NCBI GenBank assembly: GCA_965222505.1
Contig: OZ244956.1
Location: forward strand, 4,526,001-4,590,000
DNA length: 64,000 nucleotides
Direction of reading: 5' to 3'
From: G965222505 sp965222505
GTDB taxonomy: Bacteria > Bacteroidota > Rhodothermia > Rhodothermales > DATKEJ01
Made by a program: the position numbers and the translations under genes. Positions 36,356 to 45,352 of the stretch are shown here, in pieces (positions within the stretch are counted from its first letter, which is position 1; every line of letters begins with the position of its first letter). The notes beneath the pieces were generated by a model that saw only the letters and a list, made by a program, of their open reading frames with translations, did no database searches and was not told the origin of the DNA.

Positions 36356-38020
36356 ATGCAAGTTGAAGAAGCGGAATTTGTGGTGGTCGATACCGAAACG
36401 ACCGGCCTGGAGGTGACGCAGGACCGGCTTACGGAGATTGCGGCCGTCAAGTATGTGGGGGGCAAGATCGTGGATCGCTTTACGCAGCTCATCAATCCAG
36501 AACGGCACATCCCCCGTCAGATTTCGCACATGACGGGGATTACGACGGCCATGGTTTTCGATGCCCCCCCAGCCGCCGAGGTACTGCCCGAGTTTATGGA
36601 TTTTCTGGGGGATGGTGTGCTGGTGGCCCACAACATGGCCTTCGACCGGCGCTTTCTGGAAATGGAACTTAGCCGGGCGGAAATGGACCTCCTCTCCAAC
36701 CCGACGCTGTGTACCCTCCGGCTGGCGCGCCGGCTGCTCACGGCACTACCTTCGAAATCCCTCAAATCCCTCAAAACCCATTACGGCATCCGTACCCCAC
36801 GTGCCCACCGTGCCCTGGACGATGCCGAAGCGACGGCCCAGGTCTTACAGCGCCTGCTCTTTATCCTCAACTTTGATCATCGCATCGATTCATTGGATGG
36901 CGTGTTGACCTTCCAGAATCAGCGGTATCATACGGCAAAGGTGCCGAAACATATCACGCGGATTAGGGAGGAGGTCTTGCCCACTTTACCGGCCCGGCCC
37001 GGCGTGTATTTCTACAGGGACCGCAAAGACAATCTGTTGTACGTGGGCAAGGCCAAAAGCCTCAAGATGCGGGTGCGGAGCTATTTCACGACCATTGAGG
37101 CCCATCCAGAACGAACGGCCCGACTGGTAAAGTCCCTGCGCAAGGTAGAATGGCAGGAGACCGGTTCCGAGTTGGGGGCGCTGTTGCTGGAATCGAAACT
37201 CATCAAGCAACACAAGCCCCGCTTCAACCGTGCCGAACGGCGATACCGCACCCGGCCTTTTATTCGCCTGGACGTGAGCCATGCCGTGCCGGATGTGTCC
37301 TGGCGTTTTGAGGTCCGCAACGATGGGGCGGAATATTTCGGCCCGCTCGCTCGTCGGCAACAGGCTGAGCAAGTGGTGGAACTCGTGAGCCGCTTGTTCA
37401 AATTGCGGGAGTGTGACGAGGGCACCCTCAAAATGGGCCGCCCCTGCATGTATGCCGACATGGGCCGGTGCCTTACCCCGTGCGTTGATCAGAACGGATT
37501 GACGACGTATGGAGAGGAAGTAGCTCGGGTGCGCCGCTTTTTAACCGGGGAAGACCGGGAGGTGACGACCTCCATCGAGACGGCTATGCACAACGCCGCA
37601 GACCAGATGGAATTTGAGGATGCTAAGTTTTTTCGGGATCAGATGCAGTACTTCAACCGCATTCTGGAAAAGCGTAAATGTATTGCCTCGCCGGTGCTTG
37701 ATCACCATGCTGTGCTGGTTCAACCGGCTCCCGAAGCCGGACAGGTCCAACTCTTCTTCATTCGCTTCGGCCGCCTCGCCGAAACCTTGAATCTCTCCGT
37801 CAAACCCAAAGCCGCAGACAAAAAGTGCCTCATCAAACACCTTGCCGCGTGCTTCGACCCGGATGAACCTTTGCCGGATGCCTACCGGAAGGAAGAAATC
37901 GACGAAATCCGTATCCTCGCCAATTGGATTTACCAGCACCGCGAAACGGCTACACAGGTACATTGGACCGGCCAACCCGCCGATGTGTTTGCAGCGGACA
38001 TCCTACGGGCTATGGGGTAG
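36356..38020 (+). CDS. DEDDh exonuclease (DnaQ-like) fused to UvrC-like GIY-YIG nuclease
   Basis: The 554-residue protein has two nuclease modules. Residues 1-170 are a DnaQ/epsilon-type 3'-5' exonuclease: DTETTG with Asp12 and Glu14, HNMAFDRRFL near 92-101, HRALDDAEAT at 151-160. Residues about 212-290 are a GIY-YIG domain like UvrC N-terminal/Cho: PGVYFYRDRKDNLLYVGKAK. Residues about 400-450 contain a UVR-like helix pair (AADQMEFEDAKFFRDQM). Such fusions exist in several phyla and are thought to act as alternative incision nucleases in excision repair. The start at MQVEEAEF follows heptad element C; in-frame ATG upstream would translate the element. Confidence 0.92.
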   Translation: MQVEEAEFVVVDTETTGLEVTQDRLTEIAAVKYVGGKIVDRFTQLINPERHIPRQISHMTGITTAMVFDAPPAAEVLPEFMDFLGDGVLVAHNMAFDRRFLEMELSRAEMDLLSNPTLCTLRLARRLLTALPSKSLKSLKTHYGIRTPRAHRALDDAEATAQVLQRLLFILNFDHRIDSLDGVLTFQNQRYHTAKVPKHITRIREEVLPTLPARPGVYFYRDRKDNLLYVGKAKSLKMRVRSYFTTIEAHPERTARLVKSLRKVEWQETGSELGALLLESKLIKQHKPRFNRAERRYRTRPFIRLDVSHAVPDVSWRFEVRNDGAEYFGPLARRQQAEQVVELVSRLFKLRECDEGTLKMGRPCMYADMGRCLTPCVDQNGLTTYGEEVARVRRFLTGEDREVTTSIETAMHNAADQMEFEDAKFFRDQMQYFNRILEKRKCIASPVLDHHAVLVQPAPEAGQVQLFFIRFGRLAETLNLSVKPKAADKKCLIKHLAACFDPDEPLPDAYRKEEIDEIRILANWIYQHRETATQVHWTGQPADVFAADILRAMG

Positions 38021-38028
38021 GTTTGATA

Positions 38029-39489
38029 TTATACGGTTGCGGTGTATGTGCGGCCCCACGGATCGATGGCCTCCACGCGGATGGATTCCGCATTGGGAGA
38101 GGCGGGGGCATAGAACATGTGATGCGTGGGGGCTGGTTCGACCCAACCCCGAATGGATGGTTTGTCTGCGCCTCGGTGTTGTTGTTCCGAGAGGGGGTCG
38201 GTGCCGGTGCGGCGGGCCATTTGGCCTTTGCGTATGCCGTCCTCAATCCAGTAGACCTGCCAGGAGGGATCCCAATTCCAGACGTTGGCGATGATTTCAG
38301 CTGGGGCTTTGGGGTCGCTACCGGCAGGATAGACGCGCAGTTGATGCTCCAGGGGTTGGCCGGTAGCTTTGTATTGCCAGCGCAGTTCCTCGCCGCGTAC
38401 GTTGAAGACCATGTAGCCGTTTGGGCCACCGTCGCGCATGATATCGCCGGTCCACCAGGCCCCACACAAGGCACCGCAGACATGTTCATGTGCACCACCC
38501 TCAAAAACATGTTCCAGTTCGTGGGTATGGCCCGTCATGATGTGGGCATTGTAGGGGGCCAGCACCTCATAGAGGTATTGCCGGTTGGCGAGGGAAGCGC
38601 GGATGGAGGGCCCGCCTTCGCCCTGGCGCTCGGGCAGGGTGCTGTAGGCCGGGATGTGCATAAACACCACGACGGTCCGGCCCGGTTCAATGAGGGCCAG
38701 GTCTTGCTTGAGCCATTGCATCTGGCGCTCGTCTAGATAGCCGATGTATCCCTCGCCGTACCAGAAGACATCGTTGAGAACCACATAATGCACGGCTCCG
38801 TGGTTGAAGGCATAATGCGACGGGCCAAAGTGGTGGCTAAAGGTATTTGTAGCGCCTACCTGTGTAGGGCTTTGCATGTCCAGATCATGGTTGCCGACTA
38901 CCTGATAAAACGGTATGCCCATATCCGAGACGGCCCGGATGTAATCAGGATAGAGTTTGAGGTGGTCCCACATGATGTCCCCATTGCTCACGCCGAACAT
39001 GGGCGTATCCGGCAGTTGGGCGCGGAGGGCTTGTATATCCTTGACGCTTTCAGCGTGCAGGCGGGTCATATCCTCGGCATTGGCGGTTTGCGGATCGGCG
39101 AGGACGAGGAACTGGTGATGCTCCTGTTCAGGTAACGCTTCGAGCGTGAAGTTGACTTGCATCTCGCCTCGGCCATTGGGCTGTATGGGCCGAAAGTGTT
39201 GGGCAATGCCCTGGGAGGTAACCGGTATCTGGTAGCTGGCGGGTAGTGTCAGATAGACAAACGGCTGTGCAGCATCGGCGATGAGTTCAAAATTGCCCTT
39301 CTTGTCGGTTGAGACCACCTGCCGTCCATCGGTGACGCCCACACGGCTGAGCCCCCGAGCGCCTGACCGCACGTGTCCCCGGATCCGAACAGGGGTGCTG
39401 GGCCGCAGGGACTGTGCCCGAAGGGAAAAAGGAAGGCTGAGGCCGAGGCTGACCAAGGCGGTGGTTTCGAGGAAGTGTCGTCGGTTCAT
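38029..39489 (-). CDS. Exported calcineurin-like metallophosphoesterase (three-domain)
   Basis: The 486-residue protein starts MNRRHFLETTALVSLGL, a twin-arginine-type leader (RRHFL). The N-terminal beta-sandwich (about 32-120) is followed by a calcineurin-like phosphoesterase core with DPQT, SNGDIMWD, VGNHD, HIPAYS and GHTHE metal motifs (about 125-330). The C-terminal domain (about 350-486) matches the MetallophosC type. It is likely a periplasmic or outer-surface phosphoesterase, substrate unknown. Its stop lies 8 bases from the convergent exonuclease gene, and the RDD gene is 18 bases upstream on the same strand. Confidence 0.9.
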   Translation of the reverse strand: MNRRHFLETTALVSLGLSLPFSLRAQSLRPSTPVRIRGHVRSGARGLSRVGVTDGRQVVSTDKKGNFELIADAAQPFVYLTLPASYQIPVTSQGIAQHFRPIQPNGRGEMQVNFTLEALPEQEHHQFLVLADPQTANAEDMTRLHAESVKDIQALRAQLPDTPMFGVSNGDIMWDHLKLYPDYIRAVSDMGIPFYQVVGNHDLDMQSPTQVGATNTFSHHFGPSHYAFNHGAVHYVVLNDVFWYGEGYIGYLDERQMQWLKQDLALIEPGRTVVVFMHIPAYSTLPERQGEGGPSIRASLANRQYLYEVLAPYNAHIMTGHTHELEHVFEGGAHEHVCGALCGAWWTGDIMRDGGPNGYMVFNVRGEELRWQYKATGQPLEHQLRVYPAGSDPKAPAEIIANVWNWDPSWQVYWIEDGIRKGQMARRTGTDPLSEQQHRGADKPSIRGWVEPAPTHHMFYAPASPNAESIRVEAIDPWGRTYTATV

Positions 39490-39507
39490 GGGTTGGTACT
39501 GGGTTTG

Positions 39508-40251
39508 TTACAAAGCATCTCCCAATTTCCCCATTACGGCATTATAGTCTTTCACGACCGTCTGAAGAAATCGGATTGGTTTGGTGTCCGGGGTCAGGGT
39601 GAGGTCCATTTTTCGGGCGAGGGCGTCCTGTGTCTGTTGGGTCAGGCGGTGCATGGCGGGGGTACGGCCCATCCGGTAGGCGGTTTGGAGGACGTCCTGT
39701 AGGGTAGCAATATCGGAATCGCTCAGGTGTTCGACCTGGGGATACGTGGGCGTATACGTTTCATCCAGGGTACGAAAGATGGTATCTTTGAGGTCTGTTC
39801 GGGTATCCATCTTGACCACACAGGTTCCCGCGGCATGGTCGCCGAGGCGCTGGCCTTTGGCACTCAGGATGATGCTGGCCAGGGCAAACGAACCACCGAC
39901 GGCTTCAATCTCGACGGGCCGGGTGATCCAGCGCAGAAGGTAGGTGCCCAGCGTTGGCGGTGTACCGTCCAGCCGGACCACCTTGATCCCCTGTACCTTT
40001 TTCCCAAAACTCTGGCCGTCCATAAATACCTCACAGACCAGATGGTAAAAGAAGACGGGAAGCCCGATCAACAATACAATGGTGGTGAGTGAAAGCGATT
40101 CGAGCATATTTGCGAGGATCAGGAGGGTCCCGAGGCTATAGCAAAACAGGATCAGCAAATCCCACACGGCCGCCAGAATCCGGTCGCTCAGCGGCGCAAT
40201 CCGGTATTCGATGGCCACGTGTTGGGCCGTTTCAATGTGGAGTTGGGACAA
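39508..40251 (-). CDS. RDD family membrane protein
   Basis: The 247-residue protein has an N-terminal RDD domain (about 15-150: RIAPLSDRILAAVWD, MDGQSFGKKVQGIKVVRLDG, DHAAGTCVV) with three hydrophobic segments and a soluble C-terminal half. The only start that fits is a TTG at 40251, with GAGG six bases ahead. RDD genes often sit beside SpoIIM-like and MoxR-DUF58 genes, and here it is divergent from that cluster. It possibly takes part in the same membrane function; RDD proteins are also reported in ion transport. Confidence 0.88.
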   Translation of the reverse strand: MSQLHIETAQHVAIEYRIAPLSDRILAAVWDLLILFCYSLGTLLILANMLESLSLTTIVLLIGLPVFFYHLVCEVFMDGQSFGKKVQGIKVVRLDGTPPTLGTYLLRWITRPVEIEAVGGSFALASIILSAKGQRLGDHAAGTCVVKMDTRTDLKDTIFRTLDETYTPTYPQVEHLSDSDIATLQDVLQTAYRMGRTPAMHRLTQQTQDALARKMDLTLTPDTKPIRFLQTVVKDYNAVMGKLGDAL

Positions 40252-40312
40252 GAGGAACCTCGTTTTGTGCTAGGTGTGCCTGCAAGATACAGTGCCCGGC
40301 AAAAAATAGTAA

Positions 40313-40374
40313 TGCGTATTGCGTATTGCATATGGGTGTCTTTATTTACGCACTCCGCACTCCGCACTCCGCAC
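40313..40374. repeat. Heptad element D with two unlike arms, 10 bases before the SpoIIM-like ATG
   Basis: The left arm has TGCGTAT, TGCGTAT, TGCATAT (40313-40333), the word of element B. The right arm has GCACTCC three times plus GCAC (40350-40374), a word of element C. The arms are not complementary, so this looks like a recombinant of two family members. Confidence 0.75.
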
Positions 40375-40384
40375 GCCCTACCCT

Positions 40385-41344
40385 ATGCGCGAAGTCGCCT
40401 TCATCAAACAAAATGCCGACAAATGGAAGCAGTTCGAGGCGCTGCTTGCTACGCCTTCTGGTGCAGCACCAGATCATGTGGCCGACCTCTTCGTGCAACT
40501 CACCGATGACCTCTCCTACGCCCGCACCTTTTTTCCGGGCAGTAAAACCACGGCCTATCTCAACGAACTCACGGCCCGCGCCCACCGGCAGATTTATCGC
40601 AGCAAGAAAGAAGAAAGAAGCCGCATCTTTCGCTTCTGGAAAGCCGAATTGCCGCTGTTGATGTATGAAGTACGCAGGCCCCTGTGGATCAGCACGGCGG
40701 TTTTTCTGTGTGCGGCGCTCATCGGGGCGGTGTCCGTGCATCACGACGACACGTTTGTGCGCCTCGTCATGGGGGACGATTACGTCAACATGACTCTGGC
40801 CAACATCGAATCCGGCGATCCGATGGCCGTCTATAAGAAAATGCAGGAAGTTGACATGTTTCTGGGTATCACGTTCAACAATGTGCGGGTTTCTTTTATG
40901 GCCTTTGCTGCGGGGTTGTTGTTTTCATTCGGGACGGCCTACGTATTGTTCAGCAACGGCGTGATGCTGGGGGCATTTCAGTATTTTTTTGCCACACAGG
41001 GGTTGCTTTGGGCCTCGGCACGGACCATCTGGATTCACGGCACGCTGGAGATTTCGGCCATTATCATTGCTGGTTGCGCCGGGCTCGTGATGGGCAATGG
41101 ATTGCTGTTTCCGGGGACCTATACCCGCGTGCAGTCCTTTACCCGTGCTGCGCGCAAAGGGCTCAAAATCGTTATCGGGCTGGTGCCTATATTTATAACG
41201 GCAGGCTTTCTAGAAGCGTTCGTCACGCGCCGTACCGATATGCCGGATGCTTTGAGCATTGCCATCATTGCCGGTTCGCTGGCCTTTATTATCTGGTACT
41301 TTGTGGTCTATCCGGCCCGGATCGCACGACGCTCCCCCCGTTAA
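40385..41344 (+). CDS. SpoIIM/DUF95-like integral membrane protein
   Basis: The 319-residue protein starts MREVAFIKQNADKWKQFEAL (40385), the usual start in this family; the longer frame would translate element D. A helical cytoplasmic N-terminus (about 1-95) is followed by several membrane helices with the SpoIIM-typical NNVRVSFMAFAAGLLFSFGT and HGTLEISAIIIAGCAGL motifs. In non-sporulating bacteria these genes form part of the MoxR-DUF58 membrane cluster, as here. It is the first gene of that cluster, and the next follows after 22 bases. Confidence 0.88.
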   Translation: MREVAFIKQNADKWKQFEALLATPSGAAPDHVADLFVQLTDDLSYARTFFPGSKTTAYLNELTARAHRQIYRSKKEERSRIFRFWKAELPLLMYEVRRPLWISTAVFLCAALIGAVSVHHDDTFVRLVMGDDYVNMTLANIESGDPMAVYKKMQEVDMFLGITFNNVRVSFMAFAAGLLFSFGTAYVLFSNGVMLGAFQYFFATQGLLWASARTIWIHGTLEISAIIIAGCAGLVMGNGLLFPGTYTRVQSFTRAARKGLKIVIGLVPIFITAGFLEAFVTRRTDMPDALSIAIIAGSLAFIIWYFVVYPARIARRSPR

Positions 41345-41366
41345 ATACGCCCCAGGAGGTACTTCA

Positions 41367-42281
41367 ATGGTTGATTTCAGACCAATCGTTTTTGAACGGG
41401 TACGAGACGTAGGCGATGTGCTCAATGCCACCTTTGCGTTCATTCGTCAGCACTTCATTCCCCTTGGAAAAAGTGTCCTGTTTATTGCCGGTCCGTTCAT
41501 TTTATTGGCTGGGTTCGCCGCTGGTTATTTTCAAACCGCCTGGTTGCGCCTGCTTGGCAGCGAAGATCCCACGGAATTGATTGAAGGCGGTGGGATTTTT
41601 CAGATGGGTGCAGGTATGATTTTGCTGAGTTTATTCGGCATGCTGGCGTTATTTCTGGTAACCGCAGTAGCCTATTCCTATGTGCGGTTGTACGTGGCCG
41701 GTACCTCGGCCGATGGGCTCTTTGAGACGTTCGAGCCAGGTGAAGTGTGGGCACAACTCAAGGAAGACCTGGGCACCTACATCTCGACGTCGGCGTTGTT
41801 GCTGTTGCTTTTTGTTGTTGCCATCTTTATCGCCCTCATTCCCTGTCTGGGGATTCTGGTGGTGATGATCGGTGGGGTGTACCTGATGGTGGCGCTGTCC
41901 CCGATTTACATGGTACGCCTTGAAGAGGGTGCCAGCTTCGGGGAGGCCATCCGTCGGTGCCGGTATCTGGTTGAAGGCTTCTGGGGGTCGACGTTCGGCC
42001 TGTTGTTTGTGCTGTGGGTGGTCCAGGTCATCCTGAGCCTCATCTTCACCATGCCGCAGCAAATCATGCAATGGATTATCATGTTCAATGCGGCGGAGTC
42101 TGGAGCCTCGGGATTCAGCAACCTGCTCATCATGATGATGTCCCTGTTTACCACATTGAGTTACTTCCTGTCCGTCATTTTTCCCATTGCCGTGGGTTTG
42201 CACTACTACAACCTTGTGGAACGCAAAGACGCGACGGGGCTACAGGAGCGGGTGGCACGGATTAATCTTGATGATGAATAG
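41367..42281 (+). CDS. Multi-pass membrane protein of the MoxR-DUF58 cluster
   Basis: The 304-residue protein starts at MVDFRPIVFERVRDVGDVLN (41367), with a strong AGGAGG seven bases ahead. It has about six hydrophobic segments, with long internal glycine and methionine patches. The layout resembles glycerophosphodiester-phosphodiesterase membrane-domain-like or DUF4013-like proteins seen at this position in Bacteroidota clusters. I do not recognise a specific function. It is flanked by the SpoIIM-like gene and DUF4129 and is probably cotranscribed. Confidence 0.75.
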   Translation: MVDFRPIVFERVRDVGDVLNATFAFIRQHFIPLGKSVLFIAGPFILLAGFAAGYFQTAWLRLLGSEDPTELIEGGGIFQMGAGMILLSLFGMLALFLVTAVAYSYVRLYVAGTSADGLFETFEPGEVWAQLKEDLGTYISTSALLLLLFVVAIFIALIPCLGILVVMIGGVYLMVALSPIYMVRLEEGASFGEAIRRCRYLVEGFWGSTFGLLFVLWVVQVILSLIFTMPQQIMQWIIMFNAAESGASGFSNLLIMMMSLFTTLSYFLSVIFPIAVGLHYYNLVERKDATGLQERVARINLDDE

Positions 42282-42301
42282 GATGGGGAGGGCAGAAGAA
42301 T

Positions 42302-42384
42302 GGTCAATTGTCGATGGTCAATTGTCAATGGTCAATGAGAGAGACCCGTTGACAATTGACCATCGACCATCGACCATCGACAAT
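42302..42384. repeat. Heptad palindrome E (GGTCAAT/TGTCGAT words) at the start of the DUF4129 gene
   Basis: The left arm has GGTCAAT, TGTCGAT, GGTCAAT, TGTCAAT, GGTCAAT (42302-42336). The right arm has TTGACA, ATTGACC, ATCGACC, ATCGACC, ATCGACA (about 42349-42382). The arms pair in register around a short spacer. Only this element overlaps the coding region chosen for the next gene. Confidence 0.8.
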
Positions 42385-43098
42385 TTATTCAGGAGGATCT
42401 TTTGCTTAATCATTTTACTATTACTTGGAATTGGCACCCCACTTCTTGCTCAGGTCCGTGTTGATTCCACACACTTGGAAACCCGCCAGCCCGATCCGGC
42501 GGCGCTGGCCGATGCCAAAGCCAACCCGGCCTACCAATACACCAAAGCCCCCGTGGAGGCTGTCTCGGCGTGGACGGTGTTCTGGAATTGGGTGACCAGG
42601 CAGATTGGTTCGATAACCCGTTCTCCGGTCTTGCGCCCTGTGTGGCGGGTGTTGCCCTATGTGTTATTCGCTGTCGTTGTGCTTTATGTGTTGCTCCGGT
42701 TGTTACAAACTGACGTGCGTGGGGTCTTTTTCCGCCAGCAGGCCACAAAACTGCCCTTCCAGGTTGATACCGAGGATCTGGAGGCGATCAATTTTGAAGC
42801 GCGGATTGCTGAAGCTGTGCAGGCAAGCCATTATCGGGAGGCGGTGCGGTACGGGTATTTGCGTGTGCTGAAGATGTTGGTCGGGCAGGGGTTGATTCAT
42901 TGGCAACCGGATAAAACCAACCGTGCCTACCTGCACGAAATCAGCCTGCCGGCCTTGCATACACCTTTTGCCGAACTCACCCGTTGGTTTGCCTACGTCT
43001 GGTACGGCGATCGCCCCATTGATGCCGAAGCATACCAGGAAGCCCAGGTGGCCTTTGCCCGGTTCGAACGCCAGTTGCAAGAGGCCCGGCCCCAATGA
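42328..43098 (+). CDS. DUF4129 domain protein of the MoxR-DUF58 cluster
   Basis: This is a membrane-anchored protein of about 256 residues. A signal-like segment RRIFCLIILLLLGIGTPLLA, a middle transmembrane helix (VLPYVLFAVVVLYVLL) and a C-terminal DUF4129 domain (about 165-256: AVQASHYREAVRYGYLRVLK, HEISLPALHTPFAELTRWFA) are visible. The start is unclear. A clean AGGAGG at 42391 has no ATG, GTG or TTG in frame behind it. The nearest in-frame ATG (42328) lies inside heptad element E and puts 20 residues of repeat in front of the leader; another is at 42283. The next gene overlaps by ATGA. Confidence 0.8.
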   Translation: MVNERDPLTIDHRPSTIDNLFRRIFCLIILLLLGIGTPLLAQVRVDSTHLETRQPDPAALADAKANPAYQYTKAPVEAVSAWTVFWNWVTRQIGSITRSPVLRPVWRVLPYVLFAVVVLYVLLRLLQTDVRGVFFRQQATKLPFQVDTEDLEAINFEARIAEAVQASHYREAVRYGYLRVLKMLVGQGLIHWQPDKTNRAYLHEISLPALHTPFAELTRWFAYVWYGDRPIDAEAYQEAQVAFARFERQLQEARPQ

Positions 43099-44306
43099 AA
43101 AAGAGCGATCGAAAATATGTACTGCTGCTGGGGGCCGTCGTGGTCGGGGTGTTGACCGTTCAGGCTTTACAACCTGCCCCTGTGGATTGGTCGCCGAACT
43201 TCACCCGGCAGGGGCAGATGCCGTACGGGAGTGAACTGCTGTTTGATCTGTTGCCGTCTGTCTTTTCGGGGGAGACGGTTAGGCCTGTCACACAAAGTGT
43301 CTATGAGGTCTTGCACCGGACTGATAAAACCGACCTGAATTACCTGTTCATCAACCTTGATTTCTCGCCGGATGCGACCTCCACCAAAGCGCTCCTGGCC
43401 TATGTAACCGATGGACCCATCATTTTTATCTCTGCCGAATCCATCACCGGCCCCCTCGCCGATTCTCTGCATCTGGAGACCGATGTAGACCTTGCCATCA
43501 GCATGGCCCTTCCGATGGAAGAACTCCCGGCGACTACCGAATTACACCTCACCCGTGTGGATGAGGCACCCACGGTGTTGTACCAGCGGGGTACGGTGGG
43601 ACGATATCTGTCACGATTCGATACGACGCATGTGCAGGTATTGGGGTACATGCAAGAGCAAGAAGGGACGAAGAAGGTCAATTTCATCCGTTCAGTATGG
43701 GGAGATGGGGCATTTTATATCCACACGGCCCCACGGGCATTTACCAACTACAACCTCGTCACGGATGACAATGCCGGGTACGCGTTTGCGGTGTTGTCAC
43801 ATCTGCCGGTACAGGCCACGCTGTGGGATGCGTATTACAAGATTGGACGGCAGGGGCAACAAACACCGCTCCGGTACATCCTGCGTGAACCGGCCCTGCG
43901 TTGGGCCTATGGCCTGACCATGATTGGGGTCTTGCTGTTTATGGGGTTTCGGGCACGCCGTCGGCAACGCATCATCCCCGTCATCGCACCCTTAAAAAAT
44001 ACCACCCTGGAGTTTGCCCGAACCGTGGGCCGGTTGTATCATCAGCGGGGAGACCACAAGGACCTCGCCCAAAAGAAAATCCAGTATTTTCTGGACTACC
44101 TCCGCACCCATTTACAGGTCGATACCCAAACCCTGAGCCCTGCATTGGCCCATACCGTGGCCCAACGCGCTGGCCTGGAAGAAATCCGAATCACAAAGCT
44201 CTTTCAAACCATAGAGGCTGTCCAAAACCAACCACGCCTGACTGCGGAAACCCTCCTGGATCTCAACACCCGGATTGATACGTTTTATGCCGATGCGCAA
44301 CGATGA
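43095..44306 (+). CDS. DUF4350 domain protein of the MoxR-DUF58 cluster
   Basis: The 403-residue protein has an N-terminal membrane helix (about 8-25), a Rossmann-like DUF4350 domain (about 35-230, with LLFDLLPSVF and LNYLFINLDFSPD) and a second helix near 275 (WAYGLTMIGVLLFMGF). A cytoplasmic tail rich in basic helices follows (ARTVGRLYHQRGDHKDLAQK). DUF4350 and DUF4129 proteins regularly occur together with MoxR and DUF58. It starts by ATGA overlap with the DUF4129 gene and so is translationally coupled. Confidence 0.85.
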   Translation: MKKSDRKYVLLLGAVVVGVLTVQALQPAPVDWSPNFTRQGQMPYGSELLFDLLPSVFSGETVRPVTQSVYEVLHRTDKTDLNYLFINLDFSPDATSTKALLAYVTDGPIIFISAESITGPLADSLHLETDVDLAISMALPMEELPATTELHLTRVDEAPTVLYQRGTVGRYLSRFDTTHVQVLGYMQEQEGTKKVNFIRSVWGDGAFYIHTAPRAFTNYNLVTDDNAGYAFAVLSHLPVQATLWDAYYKIGRQGQQTPLRYILREPALRWAYGLTMIGVLLFMGFRARRRQRIIPVIAPLKNTTLEFARTVGRLYHQRGDHKDLAQKKIQYFLDYLRTHLQVDTQTLSPALAHTVAQRAGLEEIRITKLFQTIEAVQNQPRLTAETLLDLNTRIDTFYADAQR

Positions 44307-44311
44307 AACAA

Positions 44312-44371
44312 GTGCGGGGTGCGGCGTTCTACGTTCGTATACAAGAAACGTAGAACGTAGAACCTAGAACG
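44312..44371. repeat. Heptad element F with mixed words, 5 bases before the MoxR ATG
   Basis: GTGCGGG, GTGCGGC, GTTCTAC, GTTCGTA (44312-44339) face GTAGAAC, GTAGAAC, CTAGAAC (44350-44370). Only the inner GTTCTAC pairs with the right arm; the outer GTGC words are those of elements C and I. Confidence 0.75.
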
Positions 44372-44376
44372 AAATA

Positions 44377-45351
44377 ATGACACCAACTTTTGATTCTCGA
44401 TTGGACTTTTCGGCCTTGCAGGCCGCCGTCGGCCGTATCCGGCAGGCGATGCACCAACTGATCGTCGGGCAGGATGCGATGATTGATTTGCTTATGGCCG
44501 CCCTGCTGTCCAACGGCCACGTGCTGATTGAAGGCGTGCCGGGGGTGGCCAAGACCCTGGCGGCCAAGCTGTTGGCGCAAAGCATTGAAGCCGGGTTTTC
44601 GCGGATTCAGTTCACCCCGGACTTGATGCCGGCCGACGTCCTCGGCACCTCCATCTTCAACCCCAAGGATGCTGCCTTTACATTCCATGCCGGCCCCGTC
44701 TTTTCCAACCTCGTCTTAATCGATGAAATCAACCGGGCGCCGGCCAAAACGCAGTCGGCCCTGTTCGAGGTCATGGAAGAGCGGCAGGTCACCGTTGATG
44801 GCACCACCTACCTGATGGCGGCTCCATTTATGGTGCTGGCTACGCAAAACCCGATTGAACACGAAGGCACGTACCGCTTGCCGGAGGCCCAACTGGATCG
44901 TTTCCTGTTCAAAATCGAAGTGGATTACCCGTCTCTGGAGGAAGAAACCCAAATCCTGACAGACCACCACCAACGCCGCAACCGGCTGGACCTTTCGCTG
45001 GTCACGCCGCAGGTAACCGGGCACGATATTCCCGCATTTCAGGCGCTGGTGGGGGCCGTCCACATCGACCTGCCCCTCATGCAGTATATCGCCCAGATCG
45101 TGCACCAGACCCGAAACACCCCGGCCCTGTACCTCGGAGGCTCCCCCCGCGCCTCACTGGCCCTGATGACCGCCGCCAAAGCCATCGCCGCCATGAACGG
45201 GCGCGACTTCGTCACCCCTGAAGACATCCGAGACGTCACGGCCCCCGTCCTGCATCACCGCGTCCTGCTCACCCCAGAAAAAGAAATGGAAGGCATCCGC
45301 CCCGCCGATATAATTCGGCAACTCGTCCAAACGGTTGAGGTCCCCAGATGA
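44377..45351 (+). CDS. MoxR family AAA+ ATPase
   Basis: The 324-residue MoxR-type AAA+ ATPase has Walker A GVPGVAKT, Walker B LVLIDEINRAPAKTQSALFE and the following MEERQVTVDG. It also has the ATQNPIEHEGTYRLPEAQLDRF box and a C-terminal lid domain with LGGSPRASLAL. MoxR proteins act as chaperones that load metals or assemble complexes, usually with a von Willebrand or DUF58 partner. Here the DUF58 gene follows after a heptad element of about 150 bases. No vWA (BatA/BatB) genes are present in the window. Confidence 0.95.
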   Translation: MTPTFDSRLDFSALQAAVGRIRQAMHQLIVGQDAMIDLLMAALLSNGHVLIEGVPGVAKTLAAKLLAQSIEAGFSRIQFTPDLMPADVLGTSIFNPKDAAFTFHAGPVFSNLVLIDEINRAPAKTQSALFEVMEERQVTVDGTTYLMAAPFMVLATQNPIEHEGTYRLPEAQLDRFLFKIEVDYPSLEEETQILTDHHQRRNRLDLSLVTPQVTGHDIPAFQALVGAVHIDLPLMQYIAQIVHQTRNTPALYLGGSPRASLALMTAAKAIAAMNGRDFVTPEDIRDVTAPVLHHRVLLTPEKEMEGIRPADIIRQLVQTVEVPR

Positions 45352-45352
45352 C

